Translations under genes and position numbers: made by a program | The notes under the pieces: model-generated | The model's database searches: none | Told to the model about the DNA's origin: nothing | Seen by the model: only the letters and a program-made list of their open reading frames with translations | Part shown: piece by piece, positions 57,263 through 64,000 of the stretch | Layout of the letters: the number at the start of each line of letters is the position of its first letter | How positions within the stretch are numbered: position 1 is the first letter of the stretch | DNA from: Hetaerina americana | Taxonomy: Eukaryota > Arthropoda > Insecta > Odonata > Calopterygidae | Assembly: GCA_022747635.1 (NCBI GenBank) | Contig: JAKTNV010000009.1 | Span: 65,489,677-65,553,676 of the forward strand | Direction of reading: 5' to 3' | DNA: 64,000 nt

Positions 57263-58015
57263 CGAGGGTCATCCGGAAAGTAGTACCCGCTCGTGCCGCA
57301 TGAAGTGCTGACGACGCGAGTAGCCGCTGGACGAGGTCAGATAGCTTCAGTGGCTTGTCTGCCTTCTCTGAGCCAAGTTGCGTGACGCTAGCATTGCCTG
57401 TGTTGTTTCTGTGATTGTTTACAATGTTTAAAAAAATTGAGAACGCCGCCAGTTGTGAAGTGAGGGCAGTGATTAAATTCCTCAATGCAAGAAACGTTCG
57501 CCCATGTGATATTCATCGCCAATTAAAGGAGGTGTATGGAGACAATGTAATGGACGAGTCGTCTGTTCGGCGGTGGTGTCGCAACTTCAACATGGGGAGG
57601 GGGAACACACACGACGATGAGCGTTCGGAGAGACCGTCTGTCATTACAGACCAACTGGTGAGCTCAGTTGACGAATTCGTGAGGAACGATCGGCGCGTCA
57701 CAATTGATGACATCTGTGAGCATTTTCCCAATGTTTCTCGAACAATTGTTCATGAAATTGTTAAACACCATCTGCATTATGCAAAAATTTGTGCAAGATG
57801 GGTCCCTCGCGTATCTCAATGAGCTGGCGGCGAAGGACTATGCAGCAGGAATACAGAAACTTGTCACACGTTATGACAAATGCCTTAATTTGCTTGGAGA
57901 TTATGTTGAGAAGTAGTTTAAAGTATCCTCTTTCAAATAAAATTTTTTATGTTTGTTAATATTTACTTTTGTGTCTTAATTTCACGAACGGGTACTACTT
58001 TCCGGATGACCCTCG
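57263..58015 (+). mobile_element. short non-autonomous mariner, copy 3 (complete)
   Basis: 753 bp bounded by TA (57261-57262 and 58016-58017), inverted repeats of 33 bp with one mismatch. The plus strand encodes 135 residues (57422-57822) with the helix-turn-helix domains, ending RWVPRVSQ, and the out-of-frame C-terminal remnant to 57916. It differs from copies 1 and 2 by SERPSV for SGRPSV. Same deletion junction as the other copies, so all descend from one deleted master. Confidence 0.93.
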
Positions 58016-58017
58016 TA

Positions 58018-58549
58018 CATCGAAATGTAGGTCGAAATATATTTTATTGAAGTGGAATAGTGTATTATTATTGACTACGAATCGATACAGAATGCTATTA
58101 ATCACCAATTATTTTAATATATTATATTGGGTTTCATGTTGATATAGATGAGACCTTCCCTTGTCTGTAGTGACCCCATAAAAATCCAGTCTTGTGTCTT
58201 ATTTCTGCGAACTGCGATGCGAGATTTCTCTCTGGCATCAAGCTGCTGTGATAATTCCATACTTGCTTTCTGATATCACAGTGCGATTTTTTCTTAATCC
58301 AATATGGTCACGGTGCATTCGCTCAGGGTTTTCGTTCAAATATATAGTCCATGTAAATTAGTGGAAAGAAAGCTACTTCACAGTGAGTGGGGAATTGTCA
58401 TCTTAAGGCTCAGTGTGATATAATGGTGGTGTTCTCAGTCAATGTCATGATTTTGATACATCGGCACAATTACAGTTTGCTGTCGCCGATGATAATCTGG
58501 GATCTCATCTATCAAAGACGAGTAAGAATGAGGTTCAGAGAAACTCTGA
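58018..58549. other. unassigned sequence
   Basis: No feature recognised. Confidence 0.35.
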
Positions 58550-59145
58550 TAAGTTTGTTAAAAAGAATATGAAGAGCGAGTAAGCGAAACGGATAAGCGG
58601 GAGAAATTACGAGTAGGTTGGGAGCCTCGCGATTCTCCAAGAGAGCGGGCAAGACTGAATTTGAGAAAGGTGCCGGAGTTTCTTTCGAGTTTTACTGGAC
58701 ATTTTACGAGATTACTTTTTGGCGTCTTTAAGTTTTGTCATTAATTTAAAAACATTTTAAAAATTTGAATGGATTTTTCTTTGCCTTCTTTAACGCCGTG
58801 CTAACCTCTCCGTCGTAAATATTGGTTCCATGTTATCGTGTTTTATTGTCCCATTTTAGCAGTTTAGCGTTATTTACATCCATTTATATAATAACCAAGA
58901 GATTTTTATTTATAAGCTTTTTTTTTAAGTTCCCCATTTTTGTTTTTCCGTTTATATTTTTTCATCATTCAGTTGTTTAGAGGGGTAGCTGCCCCTCCTC
59001 TCCAATGGCGCCCATATGAAGTATGGTGCGTTTAACTTCCCAAATGCCTTTTATTGCCAGTCATAAAGTACTCAAATGGATGGCGACCTATAGTATTACT
59101 CCCTGCCACACGCCCTTGTGGCATTTTGCTTTGTAAGATGTACTG
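58550..59145 (+). mobile_element. LINE-A 3' end
   Basis: Plus strand near 58610-58670 reads RVGWEPRDSPRERARLNLRK (the GWEPLDSRR landmark). The 3' terminus is at 59100-59145 (ctgccacacgcccttgtggc then gtaagatgtac). The distance between them, about 480 bp, agrees with the other copies, so I treat them as one element. The end of the ORF between is decayed. Confidence 0.68.
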
Positions 59146-59159
59146 GCCATGTGTCGATG

Positions 59160-59570
59160 CTCGGTCTGGACCAAGGCACAGTCGCAGCATTAGGGCAACG
59201 TGGCACGGAGAGGGAGAGCGTGATGTGATAGGAAGTTATGGCGAGGGGCGGGAGTAGGGTGAGGTGAAGGCGGGTCTTACGCCACCCTCTCCAGACCAGC
59301 CAACTTTCCGCCACCCTTTCTTCCCCCACCACCCCTTTGCCTCTGCGCGCTGCTCCGCCCCCCGGTGGCGTGGCTGCTTCTCTACGCCCCCTTTTGCCTC
59401 ATCCACTCACCTAAAATCCTTCCTTTATTCCTCCCTCTACCTCATCCCCCCGGCCGAACGTCACCTTCCGTCCCATCGCCTCGCAGCCCCCTCCCCTCAT
59501 GCGTCCCTCCTCATCCCTGGGACAACATGCCTCCGTCGATTGTTCTCACCACTGTGCGCCTAGCTCTTCT
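59160..59570. other. GC-rich, C-skewed island
   Basis: C-rich on plus strand from about 59260; ORFs are bias products. No gene supported. Confidence 0.45.
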
Positions 59571-60160
59571 CTGCCTAAGGTCTGCCTATCCTCTCCAACG
59601 GTACGAATGCCGACCATTATTGAGCCATTGCAAAGTAAAATGCTCAAAAATAGCCAGTTATAATTGCGTCGCTGAGAAACTAATGTCTCACCAGGTTGGT
59701 CATTCTTATTTATTGAAAATCGGAAACTATCGGGAGTGAAAAGTTCCTCGTCTAAGGTGAAAAACTCTTTCTGAGGTATACTATATTCTACAGCGGACAC
59801 AGCATACTTAATTAATTATTTCTTGGATATTTGGTCTGATTATTACTTTAGGTATTAGGTAAAATTTGTTGCCAAATTCTTCGTTTACATTAATTGATGT
59901 CTTGATTGTGTACCATTGTTATTTTACTTCAACATTGTTGACACGTTGCTCGCGAAGCAAACAGAGTGAGTGAGTGATATTGCTACCACTTCTCGGTGTA
60001 AGCTTTTTATAAATCGAAAATGATATTTATGAGATAATTATTTGATTTAAAGAAATGATGAATAATACAGGGATCAAGTTAAACAAAAAGGCGATAAAAT
60101 TCTGTGTTGTACATGACCGTTGGACCATAGAATTTATATCACCAATTGCGTAATTTTTAA
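59571..60160. other. unassigned sequence
   Basis: No feature recognised. Confidence 0.35.
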
Positions 60161-60286
60161 TGTGTGTGTGTGTATATATATATTTTTTATACATACATAT
60201 ACATATATATATATACACATATACATACATACATATGTGTTTATATATATACATGTATGTATACTCATTTACATGGAAATATATAT
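60161..60286. repeat. interrupted (TG)n/(TA)n/(CATA)n microsatellite
   Basis: Mixed dinucleotide and tetranucleotide repeat directly upstream of SINE-1 copy b. Confidence 0.9.
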
Positions 60287-60558
60287 AAGGTGGGTTGCGG
60301 TAGTCCAGGGGGTAGAGCGTTGGACTGGTGACCGGAGGGGCCCGGGGTCGATTCCCGGGCAAGGAACTCTAGGCACCTTCAGCTACACCCAAGCTATGTG
60401 ATTTTTGGGGTACTAGATCTTCCTGGGAAACCATAACCAGCACAGGGAAAGGAACTGGCCCCCCTACCCTGAAGTGTGAATTTCACACGCCGTCGGGCTT
60501 AGTACTTGGGTGAACTCTACCATCACCTACAAAACCGACCTTCGGGTTGATTACTGTG
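60287..60558 (+). mobile_element. tRNA-derived SINE-1, copy b
   Basis: Plus strand: tRNA-like head with A-box ggtagtccagggggtagagc, anticodon-like cttggactggtgaccg region, and B-box gggtcgattccc at about 60345. The body includes gtgatttttggggtactaga, ggaaaggaactggccc and gtgaactctaccatcac. It matches the minus-strand copy at 19.8-20.0 kb word by word. The head is good enough to resemble a tRNA, but the shared body shows it is a SINE. Confidence 0.83.
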
Positions 60559-60757
60559 TTTATGGTTTTTCATATATAAGGAAAAGGGATAAGAGCACCC
60601 ATAAGAGACTAACACAGGAGGAGTGGGTAAGGCAGAATCGAGCAGATCACAAGATCAATTATATTTCCGTGACCGGGATTTGAACACCGCATGTTTCGAC
60701 TTGCCGGGCCGATGCTCTAACCACTTGAGGTATCGAGGAAACGGAATTTGCCTTGAG

Positions 60758-60762
<5 letters not shown>
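60559..60762 (-). mobile_element. tRNA-derived SINE-4, tail to tail with SINE-1
   Basis: Minus strand: A-box-like acctcaagtggttagagcat (60731-60712), B-box gtgttcaaatccc near 60680, body ttgatcttgtgatctgctcg and ctaacaca, ending around 60560 in ttccttatatatgaaaaacc. It meets the 3' end of SINE-1, so the two heads face outward. Confidence 0.72.
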
Positions 60763-60790
<28 letters not shown>

Positions 60791-60810
60791 TATATATGTG
60801 TATATATATA

Positions 60811-60877
<67 letters not shown>
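60756..60877. repeat. (TA)n array with TG interruptions
   Basis: About 120 bp, upstream of the SINE-4 head. Confidence 0.95.
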
Positions 60878-60880
<3 letters not shown>

Positions 60881-61159
60881 TACCTGTAGGGGTGGTTTTG
60901 TGCATGATTTAATGTACATACAAGTATATACAACTTGTATATCAAAATGCATATATGAACTATTTTTTGTGATTGTGCACAATACCCCGTTCGACGCCCG
61001 ACGGCAACCGGCGGGTTATTGTTTATGTGAGATTAATCTACTGGTGATGATATCTTCGTCATGATTTTGAGTCTCAACATTTTTCTTTGTCTTACTTGAT
61101 AGGATGTTTTTGTGACTACCAAACATTCATGTACAATACGTGGCTGCAAATTTTTGCGT
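60878..61159. other. unassigned sequence
   Basis: No clear feature. A GC-rich imperfect palindrome (ccgttcgacg ... caaccggcgg) lies near 60985-61015. Confidence 0.3.
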
Positions 61160-61750
61160 ACCGTGCATGCCTGGTGTCTATGCACCTCATACCATACACC
61201 TTGAATGTGGCTGCCAAGGTATTTCGTGAGATGTGGGCGAGGGATGTGGGTGGGTGGCGAAACGGACCGGTAAGTGCGGGTGGGCCGAGTGGGTGCATTC
61301 GAAGAGCAACTGCTTGTCGGTGGCGAGATTACCCTTCCTGCCCCCCCCCCCCCCCCTCATTCCTTGTCCCCTTCGTGCGAACCTGTTAAAAGAGCAGTGA
61401 GTGAGAAGGCGGCTAAAGGAAAGAGATCCCTTGGAGGTTGCGCCTTTCCCGGGGGAAGGAGTCGCCTCTTGGCTTGCTCGATTAAGGGCCATTTGGGATA
61501 AGACGGCGACGGGCCTTCCCCGTGTTAATGGCGTCCTCGACGCACGGCTCCGCCTTTCGATTCGCCGATGGATCGATGTCGCCCAGGACACTCTAGGAGT
61601 TTTCGGACATCACAGCCTGAAGTGGCCGAAGCGCCCTCCACATGTCGTCTCGACTCTTCAATTTCTTTATTTTGTGCCGGGGCGTATCGTCTTAGTCGTA
61701 ACTGGTTCTTTGGGCGCTCAAGTCGGATTGTTTTCGTGAGGCTGAAGTTT
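61160..61750. other. GC-rich island with an 18-base C run
   Basis: CpG-rich with a C homopolymer at about 61340-61357. ORFs up to 134 codons overlap on both strands and have no domain. No gene supported. Confidence 0.5.
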
Positions 61751-62394
61751 TAAATGTAAACACTAGCTCACTCGGATTAAATAATAAAAGCAGACTGATC
61801 CGAAATCATTAGCGAAATACACCCGATATATCCTTGCCAATGGTAATTATGAAAAAATAACTTAAACTTAACATTCTGTGCCACTTAAGTACTATAACTT
61901 ACAATACTTCGCATCAATCTAGAGTTTCCCTGTCAAGGTATAACATAAACTATATTTGAATAGCGTAATTGATCTAGTGCACTACCCTGGTTCACTAAAA
62001 CTCTTAACATGTACTCACTCGGCGACTAGCTGGTTCTAACGTAGTTTGAGGTAGACCGGTAAAAATTATGTGACATTTTCTATCATTTTATACTTTCGAT
62101 GAATGTTTGAACATTCAAGGTCTATTCGGTCAACTTTGTTGCAGGATTTTATTTTTTTCAGGGTTTTCCCTTGGGAATTTTTATTTGTATGAAATACCTC
62201 AAATGATACTAGAAGTAATTTCAGCTCATTTTTGCTGGAGGTACGCCAGATTTAAAAATTACTAATAGCTTTACTCTTCAAGTAAATCTATATTGAGTGA
62301 AGTTGATGAATTTCGTAAGTGTTACATTCAGCCTAAATTTTTTATACTTGCCGAATACGAGATCAGCTCCCAATATGGAATCAACTCCTTCCGT
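61751..62394. other. unassigned sequence
   Basis: No feature recognised, though it could include the decayed body of the LINE-A copy whose tail follows. Confidence 0.35.
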
Positions 62395-62495
62395 ACTCCG
62401 TAGCAATTGAGCATGTATGGCTGGTGCCTTACAATTTCTCGCCTAACTCCCCTGCGGCGGCCAGTGGGGAATTTTGTAGATGTAGACATGTAAAA
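62395..62495 (+). mobile_element. LINE-A 3' terminus
   Basis: Plus strand ctggtgccttacaatttctc, a diverged hairpin (cccctgcggcggccagtggg) and tgtagatgtagacatgtaa. Confidence 0.65.
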
Positions 62496-62750
62496 TGAAA
62501 TTATGCAGAATATTATATTTGTCAGGATTGTCCCTTGGGAATTTTTATTTGCATGAGAATACTTTTAAAAAATGTTGGAGTGATTCATGGCCAGGCGTGC
62601 AACATGAACAAATATTTCTGCTCAGTTGCTGGATATCAATATTTATGTTGAATATTTATTATAATGGAGATTATGTCAATGACGGGAACATACACTATGA
62701 TATCTAAATTTAATGTGCGTATGCGAAACAAACTACTGCTAGTAGAAACA
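62496..62750. other. unassigned sequence between LINE-A ends
   Basis: No feature recognised; LINE-A tails face each other across it, as at 36.0 kb. Confidence 0.3.
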
Positions 62751-62754
62751 AGAA

Positions 62755-63250
62755 CATTACAATAAAACTACACAATAGCCCGCAAGCTGCCACTGCAATT
62801 CCCTCCGTGTCACTGGTATACTCAGTTATTGTGTACCTCTCGATAAGGCTACTAGTCTTGCTTACTGTATCCGAGAATCAAGAGGCTCGCAGCCTAATTA
62901 TGTCAGCATAACTGTCATGCTTTTTCGTTTCACGTAACAATTTTTAAAACGTAGCGGATTTTCTCTGAACCTTATTCAATTTTATAATCAGCATTTTCCG
63001 CTACGGCTCATGGATCGAGGTAACACCTCTCTCTTACTTTCTCGTAAAATTGTCCCGCAACCCGTCTAATGAAACCTAGCTTCTCGAAGGATAACCCGCA
63101 TATTCTTTCAATGTGTGTATCTCCTGAAATGCCCAACTCGGTCCCATTTGTTTTATAATTTACATGTATCTTTTACATGTTCCCTCTCTGCCGGTGCCAT
63201 TATTTATCCGTAAAGCACATGTGCCGTCTGAAAATGCTCAATTATTGCTG
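62755..63250 (-). mobile_element. LINE-A 3' end with RT C-terminal region
   Basis: Minus strand from about 63150: GDTHIERICGLSFEKLGFI then RRVAGQFYEKVRER (thumb), LNKVQRKSATF (about 62970), MLT, a stop, GCEPLDSRIQ (GWEPLDSRR landmark, about 62895), ending at a poor 3' terminus near 62770 (agcccgcaagctgcc). Stops throughout. Confidence 0.72.
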
Positions 63251-64000
63251 CTAACGTGGGAGGCTCGGCCGTTAATCCATTACAAAAAGAGGAGTGGCCC
63301 TATGGCGCTTCCCTGCGGCATTTCTGAAGATAGGTCTGCTTTATCAACACATCCTCACGCTATCCGAAGGCGGTCACTAGGACGTGTGGCAGAAGGTGTT
63401 GGATTTCTAGCCATTCTACTTCAACTCCACCACTTCCACATTCACATGACACCTCGCGATCTACCGAAAGGAGGGCGGCGGCCGGACATCATTCACGTTG
63501 TATACATACTCGTATACTGTTACTAACTACTTCACGGAGTACGCAAAGAAGGGAACTAAAGAAACATACACAAGGGCGGGCTCACGTGTTACTTGTTTTC
63601 TAATTATGTCCGTCCTGCATGAGTAGAATGCTACCTGGTAATTAGTGACTGCGTTGCATGACGGTTACGACCCAAATATTAACGAGCACAGAATACCAGA
63701 GCGTCACAATTTTACAAGTCTTCTTACTTGTCTAATATGGAAGAGTATTTTAAATAAACATACGTTAATATATGTAATCCACGTAATTATTGTCCACATT
63801 GTGTTTATTAGAGGCCATTGTTTTGCATTTTCCTATTACTGTCGCAAATCTACCGACTACAAGAATTGAGAGCAAAATAGTTTCGATTGTCTATTTGTTT
63901 GATTTGTTTAAGCAATTCCAAAGCCATCGTTATGTGAAAGAAACAGTGATAAATTTAGTGAAAAAGCTTTTTGGAGTACGATGTTAAAGACGAGTAGTTG
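63251..64000. other. unassigned sequence, possible LINE-A tail remnant
   Basis: A weak LINE-A-like block (aggacgtgtggcagaaggtg then ttgga) near 63379-63405 might be an old minus-strand tail. Nothing else recognised to the window end. Confidence 0.3.

Noticed and set aside
60287..60360. Genuine tRNA gene
   Set aside because: A- and B-boxes are good, but the downstream body matches the copy at 19.8-20.0 kb, so it is a SINE head.

Overview
The window looks like repeat-rich nuclear DNA of an arthropod, most likely an insect. The evidence is mariner-family transposons flanked by TA, CR1/L2-like LINEs that end in GATGTA repeats, several tRNA-derived SINE families, hammerhead-like (Penelope-type) motifs and long (TA)n arrays. 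I found no convincing host protein-coding gene, no rRNA, and no tRNA gene that is clearly not a SINE head. The long ORFs in the window are low-complexity (Pro/Ser/Phe-rich, or Tyr-Ile from TA repeats) and lie in compositionally skewed islands. It reads as an intergenic or large intronic region made of mobile-element debris of several ages.

Layout. 0-5 kb: GC-rich islands and unassigned DNA. 5.4-8.1 kb: two decayed mariners, the second with a 164-bp internal tandem duplication. 10.76-11.23 kb: a long inverted repeat whose arms carry hammerhead-ribozyme-like cores. 12.06-13.39 kb: a well preserved DD34D mariner with unusually long (150 bp) terminal inverted repeats and a one-base frameshift. 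13.95-14.62 kb: first of three near-identical short mariners that have lost the catalytic core (others at 54.42-55.17 and 57.26-58.02 kb). 15.8-20 kb: LINE and SINE fragments. 20.4-21.7 kb: a G-rich island. 22.3-23.9 kb: a LINE reverse transcriptase with a mariner nested in it. 25-47 kb: a dense set of 3' ends of one LINE family (called LINE-A here) on both strands, one copy interrupted by a different LINE. 48.5 kb: an isolated hairpin. 49-53 kb: pyrimidine-rich islands and a (TA)n array. 53.3-59.1 kb: a LINE-A reverse transcriptase split by a mariner, more LINE-A 3' ends, a SINE and the third short mariner. 60.3-60.8 kb: two SINEs tail to tail. 61-64 kb: a GC-rich island and LINE-A remains.

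How the parts relate. The short mariners keep perfect or near-perfect inverted repeats and TA duplications but encode no catalytic residues, so they must have been moved by a transposase made elsewhere. LINE-A copies are 5'-truncated and share a conserved two-tier GC hairpin just before the GATGTA tail, presumably what its reverse transcriptase recognises. SINE families presumably borrow LINE machinery. The most interesting signals are the hammerhead-like cores, the conserved LINE-A 3' hairpin, repeated loss of the mariner catalytic core, and about a dozen strand-asymmetric GC islands with no gene attached. The names LINE-A/B/C and SINE-1 to SINE-4 are labels used only in this annotation.
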